A DNA stretch of 64,000 bases, from the NCBI RefSeq assembly GCF_016908325.1, contig NZ_JAFBDR010000008.1, positions 1 to 64,000 of the forward strand, written 5' to 3'. The position numbers and the translations under genes were made by a program. This stretch comes from Aquibacillus albus. Its GTDB lineage: Bacteria > Bacillota > Bacilli > Bacillales > Amphibacillaceae. How positions within the stretch are numbered: the stretch's first letter is position 1; the number at the start of each line of letters is the position of its first letter. Shown in pieces: positions 36,823 through 47,978 of the stretch. The notes under the pieces are model-generated. The model did no database searches, was not told the DNA's origin, and was given only the letters and a program-made list of their open reading frames with translations.

Positions 36823-37042
36823 TTATAGGAAGTGAAAAATTTTAGAATGAAGAAAGAGCGAGCGAAGGGTAGGGCTTTGTCGGGAATAGTACGATATGGT
36901 ATAGTTTTGGACATAGAAAAATATTGAAATGTTAAGAAAATCATATACAAGGCGTTCCGTAATACCGTTTTCGGGAATAATAATAGAACCAACAAAGGAA
37001 GATGTATGTGTAGGCATCTTCACGCAGATGGAGGTTGCAATC

Positions 37043-37651
37043 ATGAAAGTATTATTTGTTTGTACCGGAAATACGTGCCGAAGTCCGATGGCAGCTGCTT
37101 TACTTAAACATATTTCCTCAGCTGAAGTAAAATCAGCGGGAATTTATGCAGGGCCAGGACAGCCAGCTTCGCAAGGAACAGTGGATGTACTTCGTGAACA
37201 AGGAATTTTATTTGATCATGCGTCACAGCCGGTTACGGTTGATTTGCTAAATTGGGCGGATTTGATTTTGACGATGACAACGCAACACAAGCAAGCATTA
37301 GCCCTCCAATACCCGACGATTACAGACAAGCTGTTTACGCTAAAAGAATATGTGCATCAAGATGATAATGAAACATGGGAAAAGCTTAAAAAAGCCTATA
37401 CCGAGCTAGAGGAAAAGCGGGCAGCATTTATCCGTGAACGGGGAAAAGAATTAGATCCAAACGAGATGGATCAAGCGTTATATGATTATTTACGAAAAGA
37501 GATAAGTGAAATTCAAGTATTAGAAGCCAACCTACCGAACTATGACATTTCAGATCCGTTTGGTGGAGATTTATCTGTGTATAAAAAAACTTTCAATGAA
37601 ATGGAAAAGTATATTGAACTACTTGCAAAAAAGTTAGACAATAAAGAATAG
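37043..37651 (+). CDS. ywlE: Protein arginine phosphatase YwlE, long form
   Basis: Low-molecular-weight phosphatase fold that removes phosphate from arginine residues marked by McsB, countering ClpCP targeting. The P-loop CTGNTCRSP at residues 7-15 has Thr11, the residue that gives arginine over tyrosine specificity, and the general acid lies in YDISDPFGG near 170. At 202 residues it is about 50 longer than B. subtilis YwlE: a charged, probably helical insertion (about 114-160, EKLKKAYTELEEKRAAFIRE ... LRKEISEIQVLE) precedes the acid loop. ATG 37043 starts at MKVLFVCTGN; longer in-frame starts are not family-like. Confidence 0.9.
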   Translation: MKVLFVCTGNTCRSPMAAALLKHISSAEVKSAGIYAGPGQPASQGTVDVLREQGILFDHASQPVTVDLLNWADLILTMTTQHKQALALQYPTITDKLFTLKEYVHQDDNETWEKLKKAYTELEEKRAAFIRERGKELDPNEMDQALYDYLRKEISEIQVLEANLPNYDISDPFGGDLSVYKKTFNEMEKYIELLAKKLDNKE

Positions 37652-37674
37652 AGAATGTAATAAATGGCTAACAC

Positions 37675-37692
37675 CGCCAAGAAGACTTGGCG
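37675..37692. repeat. CGCCAA/TTGGCG inverted repeat
   Basis: CGCCAA-GAAGAC-TTGGCG, just after ywlE and before the chemoreceptor gene. It has no T tract and is similar to pairs near 10.2 and 17.0 kb. Confidence 0.5.
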
Positions 37693-37724
37693 AGGAAGAG
37701 CCAGGTCTTTAAGGGGGAGAGGCT

Positions 37725-39020
37725 ATGGAAAGAAAAACGCGATTTAATTTGCGTTGGAAGCTAGTCGTATTTACCACTTTGCTTGCTACGATTACCTATT
37801 CGACGAGTGCTTTATTTATTTATTTTGTCTATGATCAAATGCAGCCGTATTGGAATATTTCCGAAATTGCTTTTGTTATTCTGACATTAGGACTAGGCAT
37901 TATTTGGTCAGGAATTCTGACCTTTTTCACCGCCCGATTCGTCACCAAGCCATTAATCAAGCTTGAAACGATAGCTGCCGAAGTGGCAGCCGGTAATTTA
38001 GAGCAAGAGGTGGAGCTTCCAAAGTCTAGAGATGAAATCTATTCCCTATCACTAGCCTTTCAAAAAATGCTCTTCAATTTAAGAGAAATAATGGAGAAGA
38101 TAGAGGATAATTTTGATCGAACCAACCAATCGGTTCAAGAGATAAAGGCTGCTTCATCAAAAGCCGCTTCACAAACGAATCTGATTGAACAAACCGTCTA
38201 TCAAATTTCTTCAGGTGCAGAAGATTCATCAAATGCCATCCAACAAACCGCGGAATCGATTGAAGTAGCGACAAGACTTGCAGGTCAAGTCCAAGATAAA
38301 GCAATGATCTCACGTGAAAAATCTTCAGCAATGGTTCACCAGCTTTCAACCAGCAAAGAAGTCATCCATCATTTAATTTCGGGAATTCAGTCATTAGCGA
38401 AAGAGCAAGAAAGCTCCCTCCAAGACGTGGATCGTTTAGAAAAGAATGCAGTAGAGGTTAATCATATTATTTCCATGGTTGGAGAGTTAGCAGAGCAAAC
38501 CAACTTACTCGCATTAAATGCTTCCATTGAAGCGGCACGTGCCGGTGATCATGGAAGAGGCTTTGCCGTCGTTGCCGAGGAAGTTCGGAAATTAGCAGAT
38601 CAAAGCACAAAGGCGGTTCAAGGAATTTCTGAGCATGTCTCGAACATTCAATCCGATGTACGTCAAGTGGTCGCAAAAATGACCGAGCAAGTAGACTTTG
38701 CACGATCGGAAGCAACAAAAGGGGAGGATGTCAATCATGCCATTCTTCAGATGTCGACATCGATTGAAGGAGTAGCTGCAGCTATTGAAGATATTTCTTC
38801 TCTCGTGGACAAGCAGTTGAGGGAAATAAAGGAAACCTCGAAGCAATCACAGGAAGTATCAGCAATTGCGGAAGAAACATCTGCTAGTGCACAGCAAATG
38901 AGTGCTTCGATTCAGCAACAAACCGCAGTAACGGAAAACCTGGATGACTTAGCGACCGTTTTAGAGGAACACGCACAAATTTTGAAAAAACAAATTCGAC
39001 GCTTTCAACTTAAACATTAA
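37725..39020 (+). CDS. Methyl-accepting chemotaxis protein without extracellular sensor domain
   Basis: 431-residue chemoreceptor. Two membrane helices (about 12-34 and 46-68) are joined by only about a dozen residues, so no extracellular ligand domain exists. HAMP follows (residues 69-120, [26 protein letters not shown]), then the coiled-coil signalling domain with the conserved hairpin tip [36 protein letters not shown] near 265-300, which binds CheA and CheW. Methylation-type segments rich in Glu/Gln pairs are present ([17 protein letters not shown]). It probably senses membrane state, energy or cytoplasmic cues. This gene is not at this position in B. subtilis. Confidence 0.9.
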   Translation: MERKTRFNLRWKLVVFTTLLATITYSTSALFIYFVYDQMQPYWNISEIAFVILTLGLGIIWSGILTFFTARFVTKPLIKLETIAAEVAAGNLEQEVELPKSRDEIYSLSLAFQKMLFNLREIMEKIEDNFDRTNQSVQEIKAASSKAASQTNLIEQTVYQISSGAEDSSNAIQQTAESIEVATRLAGQVQDKAMISREKSSAMVHQLSTSKEVIHHLISGIQSLAKEQESSLQDVDRLEKNAVEVNHIISMVGELAEQTNLLALNASIEAARAGDHGRGFAVVAEEVRKLADQSTKAVQGISEHVSNIQSDVRQVVAKMTEQVDFARSEATKGEDVNHAILQMSTSIEGVAAAIEDISSLVDKQLREIKETSKQSQEVSAIAEETSASAQQMSASIQQQTAVTENLDDLATVLEEHAQILKKQIRRFQLKH

Positions 39021-39128
39021 ACTAGGAACATAACGATAAATTTTTTATACTATAATTGGATGTAATTAGTACAGAATAAAAAAGTAAATGAAATGACAAC
39101 TATTTAGCCATACAAGGGGTGGGAATCA

Positions 39129-39569
39129 ATGAAAGTAATTATTGCATCAGATCATGGAGGAATAGAGCTTCGCAAGGAAATTGGTGAACTATTAAATGAA
39201 ATGAATATCGAGTTTGAGGATATCGGTTGTGACTGTGAAGGCTCTGTCGATTACCCGGATTACGGAATTCCTGCAGCAGAGCGCGTAGCAAGTGGTGAAT
39301 TTGACAAAGGGATTTTGATTTGTGGAACAGGGATTGGTATGTCTATCGCTGCCAATAAAGTAAAAGGCATTCGTGCTGCACTTGTCCACGACATTTTTAG
39401 TGCAAAGGCAACGAGAGAGCATAATGATTCCAATATGATTACGATGGGTGCGCGTGTCATTGGGCCTGGTTTAGCTAGAGAAATTGCCAAAACATGGTTA
39501 GAAACAGACTTCCAAGGTGGTCGACATGCAAATCGTATTGGCAAGGTCAGTGAGTACGAGAGTAAATAA
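39129..39569 (+). CDS. rpiB: Ribose-5-phosphate isomerase B (YwlF)
   Basis: 146-residue RpiB/LacAB-family isomerase interconverting ribose-5-phosphate and ribulose-5-phosphate in the pentose phosphate pathway. Seen: IASDHGGIELRK at the N terminus, VDYPDYG near 40, the catalytic cysteine loop ILICGTGIGMSIAANKVKGIRAA near 65, and REHNDSNMITMGARVIGPG near 98. Ribosome site AAGGGGTGGG. It is followed closely by ywlG, as in B. subtilis. Confidence 0.94.
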   Translation: MKVIIASDHGGIELRKEIGELLNEMNIEFEDIGCDCEGSVDYPDYGIPAAERVASGEFDKGILICGTGIGMSIAANKVKGIRAALVHDIFSAKATREHNDSNMITMGARVIGPGLAREIAKTWLETDFQGGRHANRIGKVSEYESK

Positions 39570-39595
39570 ACCGTCAAAGAAAGAAGGGTTTGGCA

Positions 39596-40162
39596 ATGGA
39601 ACAGCTACAACAACAGATGAAAGCAATCGTTGATGAGTGGATTCGTTCAGCCTATTTGAATCAAGGCGATTTATTTGTCATTGGTTGTTCAACAAGTGAA
39701 GTTGCCGGAGAGCGCATTGGTACATCTGGAAGTGAGGCTATTGCTGCTATTATTTATAAAGAGCTAAACCGACTCCGTCAAGAAACAGGTGTACAGCTTG
39801 CGTTTCAATGCTGTGAACATTTGAATCGCGCTTTAGTTGTCGAAGCAGATACGATGAAACAGCTTCAGCTGGAACAAGTATCGGTTGTCCCGGTTCCAAA
39901 AGCAGGAGGTTCGATGTCATCCTATGCGTATAAGCAGCTGCAACAGCCAGTCGTAGTGGAGCAAATTCAGGCGAATGCAGGCATGGATATTGGCGAGACA
40001 ATGATTGGCATGCATATGAAACGGGTAGCGGTCCCATTGCGCCTAAAGCAAAGGTATGCCGGAAGTGCTCGAGTGAATGCAGCGAGAACGCGGCCGAAGT
40101 TAATTGGCGGTCATCGTGCGGTGTATTTGAATGAAGTGGAACCGAGCAATCATTGTGACTAA
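39596..40162 (+). CDS. ywlG: TIGR01440/DUF436 family protein YwlG
   Basis: About 188 residues; conserved Firmicute protein of unknown function. Recognised by FVIGCSTSEVAGERIGTSGSEAIA near residue 28, FQCCEHLNRALV near 68, PVPKAGGSMSSYAY near 95, and the end GGHRAVYLNEVEP. It has no signal peptide or membrane segment. ATG 39596 or TTG 39590 may be the start. The rpiB-ywlG-glyA order matches B. subtilis. Confidence 0.88.
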   Translation: MEQLQQQMKAIVDEWIRSAYLNQGDLFVIGCSTSEVAGERIGTSGSEAIAAIIYKELNRLRQETGVQLAFQCCEHLNRALVVEADTMKQLQLEQVSVVPVPKAGGSMSSYAYKQLQQPVVVEQIQANAGMDIGETMIGMHMKRVAVPLRLKQRYAGSARVNAARTRPKLIGGHRAVYLNEVEPSNHCD

Positions 40163-40260
40163 TCGTTGATAAATAGCGGTTAGCTAGGAAAAAGGTGGTC
40201 CAGGATTTATATATATTAGTACATCTATTAAAAAAATTAATATCAAGGGGGCAATTCAAA

Positions 40261-41499
40261 ATGGAACACGTAAAGCAAAATGATGTCGAGTTATATGAAG
40301 CAATTGAAAAGGAAAGAAAGCGTCAAAATGACAAAATTGAATTAATTGCATCAGAGAATTTTGTATCACAGGCTGTCATGGAAGCACAAGGATCTGTATT
40401 AACGAACAAATATGCAGAGGGATATCCTGGACGCCGCTATTATGGTGGTTGTGAATATGTTGACGTTGCTGAAAATCTAGCGCGTGACCGTGCCAAGGAA
40501 CTGTTCGGCGCAGAGCATGTGAATGTACAGCCACATTCCGGTGCACAAGCAAACATGGCTGTTTACTTTACGGTGCTAGAGCCAGGAGATACAGTGCTTG
40601 GCATGAATCTTAGTCATGGTGGACACCTGACACATGGTAGCCCGGTAAACTTCAGTGGTACACTGTACAATTTTGAAGAATATGGTGTGGATAAAGAATC
40701 CGAGCAAATCGATTACGATGCATTACTCGAGAAGGCGAAAGAAGTAAAACCAAAATTAATTGTTGCTGGTGCAAGTGCCTATCCACGCCAAATTGATTTC
40801 AAAAAGTTCCGTGAAATTGCTGATGCAGTTGATGCTTACTTAATGGTCGATATGGCACACATTGCTGGACTTGTTGCAACAGGACACCACCCAGATCCAG
40901 TCCCGCACGCTCATTTTGTGACAACGACAACACATAAAACATTGCGCGGCCCACGTGGTGGAATGATTATGTGCAAAGAGGAATTTGCGAAAAAAATTGA
41001 TAAAGCTGTATTCCCGGGAATGCAAGGTGGTCCGTTAATGCATGTAATTGCAGCAAAGGCAGTGGCATTCAAAGAAGCATTACAAGATGATTTTAAAACA
41101 TATTCTAAAAATATTATTGATAATGCCAAGCGTTTTGGTGAAGCGTTACAAAGTGAAGGCATCCGCATCGTTTCTGGCGGTACGGACAATCACTTATTGT
41201 TGCTCGATGTTCGCGGTCTTGGCTTAACAGGAAAAGACGCAGAAAAACCACTCGATGATATCGGTATTACTACGAACAAAAACACGATTCCATTTGATCC
41301 AGAAAGCCCGTTTGTGACTAGCGGTATCCGTGTTGGGACTGCTGCTGTTACTTCTCGTGGATTTGGTCCTGAAGAAATGGAAGAGGTAGCTTCGATCATC
41401 GCATTCACCTTGAAAAATCATGAAGATGAAGCAAAACTAAAAGAAGCAGCTAAAAGAGTAGAAGCATTAACAAGCAAATTCCCACTATATCAGCAGTAA
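40261..41499 (+). CDS. glyA: Serine hydroxymethyltransferase
   Basis: PLP enzyme converting serine and tetrahydrofolate to glycine and 5,10-methylene-THF, the main one-carbon source. Seen: [44 protein letters not shown], the PLP lysine in [16 protein letters not shown] near residue 226, and the C-terminal [18 protein letters not shown] 40261 follows AAGGGGGC and gives 412 residues, standard for the family. A hairpin terminator follows directly. Confidence 0.97.
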   Translation: MEHVKQNDVELYEAIEKERKRQNDKIELIASENFVSQAVMEAQGSVLTNKYAEGYPGRRYYGGCEYVDVAENLARDRAKELFGAEHVNVQPHSGAQANMAVYFTVLEPGDTVLGMNLSHGGHLTHGSPVNFSGTLYNFEEYGVDKESEQIDYDALLEKAKEVKPKLIVAGASAYPRQIDFKKFREIADAVDAYLMVDMAHIAGLVATGHHPDPVPHAHFVTTTTHKTLRGPRGGMIMCKEEFAKKIDKAVFPGMQGGPLMHVIAAKAVAFKEALQDDFKTYSKNIIDNAKRFGEALQSEGIRIVSGGTDNHLLLLDVRGLGLTGKDAEKPLDDIGITTNKNTIPFDPESPFVTSGIRVGTAAVTSRGFGPEEMEEVASIIAFTLKNHEDEAKLKEAAKRVEALTSKFPLYQQ

Positions 41500-41504
41500 T
41501 TTTT

Positions 41505-41543
41505 ACAAGCCCTTGTCAGCAAAGTACTGGCAAGGGCTTGTTT
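41505..41543 (+). terminator. glyA terminator
   Basis: ACAAGCCCTTG (41505-41515) pairs with CAAGGGCTTGT (41531-41541), followed by T residues. Confidence 0.88.
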
Positions 41544-41554
41544 AATTTAGTTAA

Positions 41555-41567
41555 GGGGTCAGACCCC
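41555..41567. repeat. GGGGTCAGACCCC palindrome
   Basis: Single copy, flanked by AA and TT (AAGGGGTCAGACCCCTT), 12 bases after the glyA terminator and about 150 bases before upp. Confidence 0.8.
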
Positions 41568-41720
41568 TTTGCTTCACTTTTACAGTTCGACAACAATTTT
41601 GTTTCTTTGCTTGAAAGAGAATCGTTTTTTCAGTACACTTTTAAAGATGCATCACTGGGAACAAATAAGGAAATACTATTTTTTATCACATATAAAAAAA
41701 GTTTAAGGAGTGATCGGAAC

Positions 41721-42350
41721 GTGGGAAATGTATTTGTACTGGACCATCCACTCATTCAACACAAATTAACCTACATAAGAAAAAAAGAAACAGGAACAAA
41801 AGAATTTCGCGAGCTGGTTGATGAAGTGGCAGCGTTAATGGCATTTGAAATTACGCGCGATTTACCATTAGAGGAAATTACCATCGAAACCCCGGTAACG
41901 ACTGCAACGACAAAAACATTGAGCGGGAAAAAGATTGGTCTCGTACCAATTTTACGTGCAGGACTTGGTATGGTTGACGGCATTTTACAGTTAATTCCAG
42001 CTGCTAGAGTTGGACATGTTGGTCTGTATCGAGACCCGGAAACGTTAAAGCCAGTGGAATATTATATTAAACTTCCTTCTGATATCGAAGAGCGCGATCT
42101 TATCGTGATCGATCCGATGCTAGCAACAGGTGGGTCTGCAAACGATGCGATTCACTCCTTGAAGAAGCGTGGAGCTACAAGCATTAAATTAATGTGTTTA
42201 GTCGGTGCACCTGAAGGAGTGGAGGTAATCAAAAAGGAACACCCTGATGTTGATATTTATTTGGCTGCATTGGATGAAAAATTAAACGAAAAAGGCTACA
42301 TTGAACCAGGGTTAGGAGACGCTGGAGATCGTTTATATGGAACGAAATAA
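41721..42350 (+). CDS. upp: Uracil phosphoribosyltransferase
   Basis: Salvages uracil with PRPP to give UMP. 209 residues, identical in length to B. subtilis Upp. Seen: [22 protein letters not shown] at the start, [12 protein letters not shown] near 80, the PRPP-binding loop [16 protein letters not shown] near 130, and [11 protein letters not shown] at the C terminus. The GTG at 41721 follows AAGGAG; an open frame upstream is not conserved sequence. Confidence 0.96.
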   Translation: MGNVFVLDHPLIQHKLTYIRKKETGTKEFRELVDEVAALMAFEITRDLPLEEITIETPVTTATTKTLSGKKIGLVPILRAGLGMVDGILQLIPAARVGHVGLYRDPETLKPVEYYIKLPSDIEERDLIVIDPMLATGGSANDAIHSLKKRGATSIKLMCLVGAPEGVEVIKKEHPDVDIYLAALDEKLNEKGYIEPGLGDAGDRLYGTK

Positions 42351-42380
42351 TTTTTGATAAAGATGCCGGAGTGAGAAATA

Positions 42381-43505
42381 ATGGGTAAACGAATAAAAGT
42401 TATGACGATTTTTGGTACGAGACCGGAAGCGATAAAAATGGCTCCGCTCGTACTCGAACTGAAAAAACGCTCAGATCAATTTGAACCAATCGTGACAGTA
42501 ACAGCTCAGCATCGAGAAATGCTAGATCAAGTGTTAACCATTTTTGGAATTACTCCAGACTTTGACTTAAATATAATGAAAGCACGCCAAACCCTTGCGC
42601 AAGTGACAACAAGGGCATTGGAAGGGTTGGACGAGGTGATGAAGGAAACGAAGCCAGACATCGTTCTCGTTCATGGTGATACAACAACGACGTTTGCTGC
42701 ATCGTTAGCAGCTTACTATAATCAAGTTGCTGTAGGTCATGTGGAAGCGGGGCTTCGCACATGGAATAAGTATTCCCCATATCCAGAAGAGATGAATCGC
42801 CAGCTTACCGGTGTAATGGCTGATTTACATTTTGCACCGACAGAACAGTCCAAGCAAAATTTGCTCAAAGAAAATAAACCGGAAGAAAGCATTTATGTCA
42901 CTGGAAATACAGCGATTGATGCATTAAAAACTACCGTATCTGATTCCTATTCCAGTCCAATTTTAGATGGATTAGATGGGAAGCGTTTGGTGCTAATGAC
43001 AGCCCATCGCAGGGAGAACTTAGGAAAAAATATGGAGCAAATGTTCCGTGCAATCAAGCGACTAGTGGAGGAGCATGACGATATTCATGTCGTTTATCCA
43101 GTTCATTTGAATCCGGTTGTCCAAGAAACAGCAAATGAAATTTTAGGGAACGATGATCGTATCCAACTGATTGAACCGCTTGGTGTTGTCGATTTCCATA
43201 ACTTCGCATCACGCGCCCATTTAATATTAACGGACTCTGGTGGTGTGCAGGAAGAGGCGCCATCGCTTGGTGTACCAGTACTCGTTCTTCGTGATACGAC
43301 CGAGCGCCCGGAAGGCATTGCAGCAGGTACGCTTAAGCTAGCTGGGACAGAGGAAGATGACATTTTTAACCTGGCGAATGAATTATTATCCAATCCCGAT
43401 GCACATGAAAACATGGCAAAAGCGTCCAACCCATACGGTGATGGGCAGGCATCCGCTAGAATATCTGAAGCCATTCATACATTTTTTAACAAGAGTGCTA
43501 CCTAA
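42381..43505 (+). CDS. mnaA: UDP-N-acetylglucosamine 2-epimerase (non-hydrolysing)
   Basis: Interconverts UDP-GlcNAc and UDP-ManNAc, supplying ManNAc for teichoic-acid linkage units. 374 residues of the WecB/MnaA family: MTIFGTRPEAIKMAPLVLEL, VLVHGDTTTTFAASLAAYY near 95, VEAGLRTWNKYSPYPEEMNRQLTG near 120, MTAHRRENLG near 205, and TDSGGVQEEAPSLGVPVLVLRDTTERPEG near 280. Two Rossmann-like GT-B lobes are implied. Its 3' end merges into a hairpin (AAGAGTGCTACC/GGGTGGTGCTCTTTT, about 43491-43523) that probably terminates transcription. Confidence 0.95.
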   Translation: MGKRIKVMTIFGTRPEAIKMAPLVLELKKRSDQFEPIVTVTAQHREMLDQVLTIFGITPDFDLNIMKARQTLAQVTTRALEGLDEVMKETKPDIVLVHGDTTTTFAASLAAYYNQVAVGHVEAGLRTWNKYSPYPEEMNRQLTGVMADLHFAPTEQSKQNLLKENKPEESIYVTGNTAIDALKTTVSDSYSSPILDGLDGKRLVLMTAHRRENLGKNMEQMFRAIKRLVEEHDDIHVVYPVHLNPVVQETANEILGNDDRIQLIEPLGVVDFHNFASRAHLILTDSGGVQEEAPSLGVPVLVLRDTTERPEGIAAGTLKLAGTEEDDIFNLANELLSNPDAHENMAKASNPYGDGQASARISEAIHTFFNKSAT

Positions 43506-43627
43506 GGGTGGTGCTCTTTTTTATTTGTTCGGATTATGCACACCGACTTTCCAATCCATATGAAAAATCATGCATGTTTTCCCATCCTCTCACAAATACT
43601 AACAGATAAAAAAATGAGGAGAATATT

Positions 43628-45901
43628 ATGAAGTTTCGTACCCATCTATTATTGATCATCAGCATCCTGCTAACGAATCCTTTCTTCGTCACAGCAGAAG
43701 AAGAGGAGCAGGCAATCATTATCGAAGTAGAAGGAAATCCACATACGCGAAAAGCACATATTGAGGATTATTACCCTTTTATAGAAGTAGTACAGGTATA
43801 TGATCAACTGTTTAATGGACTGGCTTTGAAGGGAACATCACGAAAATTAGAGCGAATGGATTCACTTGATTTTGTAAAACAAACGTATCCTGTTCGTACA
43901 TACAAAACGAACACACCTGGCACCGCACCTGAAAATTCCCAACATGCAACAACACAGCAACCATCGGACATTACAGTAGAAGACATAGACATATCCGTTA
44001 CATTGGAGTCCGAGCAGCCGAATGTAAACAAAAGCATTCCTTTTTTAAAACAACAGTCATCTACACTAAAGTCTTACACAGGAAAAGGCATAAAAATTGG
44101 CGTAGTTGATACGGGGATTGACCATCATCATCCAGATTTGAAGAACAATTTTAAAGGTGGGTATGACCTGGTTGATTTAGATGATGATCCAATGGAGACC
44201 ATTCCTGAGCAAGGAATCCCAACATTACATGGGACACATGTGTCAGGAATCATTGCTGCCAATGGAAGCATGCAAGGGGTTGCTCCCGAGGCATCTCTTT
44301 ACAGTTATCGTGCACTTGGACCGGGTGGAATGGGCACGTCCATTCAGGTGATTGCAGCAATTGAAAGGGCAGTTAAAGACGGGATGGATATTATTAATCT
44401 GTCCCTAGGAAATAGTGTGAACGGTCCTGACTGGCCTACAAGTGTCGCGGTCAACAGGGCGGTTGAGCTAGGCGTTACAGTCGTGATTGCTAATGGAAAT
44501 TCGGGGCCATCGAATTGGACAGTTGGTTCACCAGCTACCGCTTCCAATGTCATTTCCGTTGGCGCCTCAACACCACCGTTAGAGGTTCCTTATTTATTCG
44601 ATTCGTTCCATGAAAAAAGGATTGCGCTTACTCCGTTAATGGGTTCACAGCCTTGGCAGCTTGAGCGTGAATATCCTATGGTACAAGGTGGTATTGGTAA
44701 TCAGGAGCTGCCCGATGCGGATGGAAAAATTGTCCTCATGGAACGAGGGGAAATCCCGTTTGCAGAAAAAGCACGCTTAGCCGAACAATCGGGAGCAAAA
44801 GCATTAATTATTTATAACAATGAGGATAAAGCCTTTCAAGGATCGATTGAAGATGGCAAAGAGCCAATTGACATCCCTGTCGCTTCCGTATCCATGGACG
44901 ATGGACAATGGCTGAAAGAACAGGCAACAGAAGATACTTATTATATAGAAACAAAATATAAAAAATCAAAAGATATGATTGCCGCTTTTAGCTCGAGAGG
45001 TCCGGTTACTGCTAACTGGTGGATAAAGCCGGAAATCGTTGCTCCTGGCGCTGCGATCAATAGTACCGTTCCAGGTGGTTATCGAGAGCTGCAAGGAACT
45101 AGCATGGCTGCCCCGCATGTTGCTGGTGGTTTAGCCTTAGTTAAACAGGCGCATCCAGATTGGAGTCCTGCTAAATTAAAGGGTGCATTATTGACATCTG
45201 CATTACCATTGAAAAATGAACAATTGCTTTACGATCCAATCGAACAAGGTATGGGGCGGATGCAAATAGATAAAGCCATCCATACACCACTTGTCATTTA
45301 CAATCCACTTCTTTCTTTTGGAAAAGTAACCGATCTAAGTGAAACCCATATGGTTGAACTGGAGCTAGAGAATGTGACAACCAAGGAACAAGACTATTAT
45401 TTTGACATTCCAAAACAGCAAAGTGGATTACGCTGGCAGTTACCGAAGCAATTCACGTTGGATCCAGGTGAGAAAAAAACAGTACCGATTCAATTGAAGG
45501 TTTCCGCTTCTTTTTTAGATAAGGGGATTCATCAAGGATGGCTGACGCTAAAGCAGGGGAAGCAATCCTATCATTTACCGTATTTGTTTATTAATCAAGA
45601 GGCGGATTATCCGAGAGTGATGGGCATGGAGTTTGCCTTAAAAGTGTTTTCGGATGATGAGTATCAATATCGTTTGTATTTACCAGAGGATGCGCAAAGT
45701 GTAACGATTGATCTTTACGATTCGCACAGCATGGCATTTGAGCGAACGTTGTTAGAATTGGAAAACCAGAAGCAAGGTGTGATTGAAGGAACGATGGAAA
45801 TGAGAGATGTAGGAGATAAAGGAGAATATTTAGCCAATGTTTCCGTTAAAACAACATCCGGTGAAACATATGATTACCAAACTGATTTATATATTGAGTA
45901 G
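43628..45901 (+). CDS. Secreted subtilisin-like serine protease, Vpr type
   Basis: 757-residue S8 protease. A signal peptide (1-23) is followed by an I9-type propeptide region. The catalytic triad is intact: Asp161 in GVVDTGIDHHHPDL, His201 or His204 region in LHGTHVSGIIAANG, and Ser492 in GTSMAAPHVAGG. A PA domain (about 330-450, KIVLMERGEIPFAEKARLAEQSGAKALIIYNN) is inserted between His and Ser as in Vpr. The C-terminal 200 residues are beta-rich. ATG 43628 follows GAGGAG. It probably digests external protein; it sits between mnaA and the atp operon, where B. subtilis has no such gene. Confidence 0.9.
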   Translation: MKFRTHLLLIISILLTNPFFVTAEEEEQAIIIEVEGNPHTRKAHIEDYYPFIEVVQVYDQLFNGLALKGTSRKLERMDSLDFVKQTYPVRTYKTNTPGTAPENSQHATTQQPSDITVEDIDISVTLESEQPNVNKSIPFLKQQSSTLKSYTGKGIKIGVVDTGIDHHHPDLKNNFKGGYDLVDLDDDPMETIPEQGIPTLHGTHVSGIIAANGSMQGVAPEASLYSYRALGPGGMGTSIQVIAAIERAVKDGMDIINLSLGNSVNGPDWPTSVAVNRAVELGVTVVIANGNSGPSNWTVGSPATASNVISVGASTPPLEVPYLFDSFHEKRIALTPLMGSQPWQLEREYPMVQGGIGNQELPDADGKIVLMERGEIPFAEKARLAEQSGAKALIIYNNEDKAFQGSIEDGKEPIDIPVASVSMDDGQWLKEQATEDTYYIETKYKKSKDMIAAFSSRGPVTANWWIKPEIVAPGAAINSTVPGGYRELQGTSMAAPHVAGGLALVKQAHPDWSPAKLKGALLTSALPLKNEQLLYDPIEQGMGRMQIDKAIHTPLVIYNPLLSFGKVTDLSETHMVELELENVTTKEQDYYFDIPKQQSGLRWQLPKQFTLDPGEKKTVPIQLKVSASFLDKGIHQGWLTLKQGKQSYHLPYLFINQEADYPRVMGMEFALKVFSDDEYQYRLYLPEDAQSVTIDLYDSHSMAFERTLLELENQKQGVIEGTMEMRDVGDKGEYLANVSVKTTSGETYDYQTDLYIE

Positions 45902-45910
45902 GGATGGAAT

Positions 45911-46012
45911 TTTGAGTTCAAGGGGAAAAAGCAAACGAAAGTGAATCAAAAAGGGCATACGATTGAGTATCGAGGGGAAAAATCAAGCTAAAGTGAATCA
46001 AAACCGTAATCT
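45911..46012. repeat. Two 51-bp repeat units
   Basis: GAGT(T/A)xxAxGGGGAAAAA units start at 45914 and 45965, 51 bp apart, and share the GGAAAAA...GTGAATCAAAA layout with the six-unit array at 30386-30680. They lie between the protease and the atp promoter. The adjacent segment to 46190 holds no gene. Confidence 0.7.
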
Positions 46013-46196
46013 AAACGGATTTTGCCCATTTTTTTCAAGCTAAATAAAAAAGTTTGTCAAAGAAGTTCACAAAATTGTTGATTTCATTATCGACACAATT
46101 TCGATATAATATGGGAGAAGTCTTGTCATTTCCGCACGCAACAAGCAGACAAAAATTTTCAATTTTTAACAACCAGATGTTTCCTTACCAAACCGA

Positions 46197-46225
46197 TTGA
46201 CATTGGACAACCCCTATTGTATGCT
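46197..46225 (+). promoter_or_regulatory. atp operon promoter
   Basis: TTGACA (46197-46202), 17-bp spacer, TATGCT (46220-46225). A second candidate with TATAAT at 46105-46110 has a weak -35. The start of atpZ lies about 135 bases downstream. Confidence 0.75.
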
Positions 46226-46360
46226 AATCTAGTGTGGATTGGTAAGGGTTTCAGAGTTGTGGTCATGCAAACACAAATGGTCATCTTGTAAGTGAAGATC
46301 ACAACAAAGTGTGACATTTGTCACTGCAAGAAAGGTTTACATGTGATAGGGGCGTTTAGC

Positions 46361-46579
46361 TTGAAAAATAAAGACAGTCCTTTTTACGGAATGGCACTGA
46401 CAGGAGGAATCACATCGAATCTTGTCGGAGGACCACTCACGGGGTTTTTTTTAGGTAAATGGCTTGATGACCTTTTTTCTACAAAACCACTTTTTTTAGT
46501 GCTTGCTCTCCTTCTGGGAATCGTAGCAGGTACATATGGAACGATCCATCTAGTCAGAAAATATACGGGAGATAACTAA
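46361..46579 (+). CDS. atpZ: AtpZ/AtpI-family small membrane protein
   Basis: A 72-residue two-helix membrane protein of the AtpZ family, first in the ATP synthase operon. It is linked in alkaliphilic Bacillus to Mg2+ uptake and synthase assembly. The segment GITSNLVGGPLTGFFLGKWLDDLF followed by a helix LFLVLALLLGIVAGTYGTIHLV is the family pattern. The TTG at 46361 gives MKNKDSPFYGMAL with AGGGGCG upstream; a GTG at 46292 would add 23 cysteine-rich residues not typical of the family. B. subtilis has only atpI; this gene is found in many other Bacillaceae. Confidence 0.8.
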   Translation: MKNKDSPFYGMALTGGITSNLVGGPLTGFFLGKWLDDLFSTKPLFLVLALLLGIVAGTYGTIHLVRKYTGDN

Positions 46580-46580
46580 C

Positions 46581-47698
<1,118 letters not shown>

Positions 47699-47746
47699 AA
47701 TATTAAAAAAATTTCAAAGGTATATATTCTAAAGGAGGATTTTTAA

Positions 47747-47956
<210 letters not shown>

Positions 47957-47978
47957 TCTGATTCGTAATAGGATTCCA

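Noticed and set aside
39750-40259. 169-codon open frame antisense to ywlG
   Set aside because: It overlaps the conserved ywlG gene completely and shows no protein family pattern.
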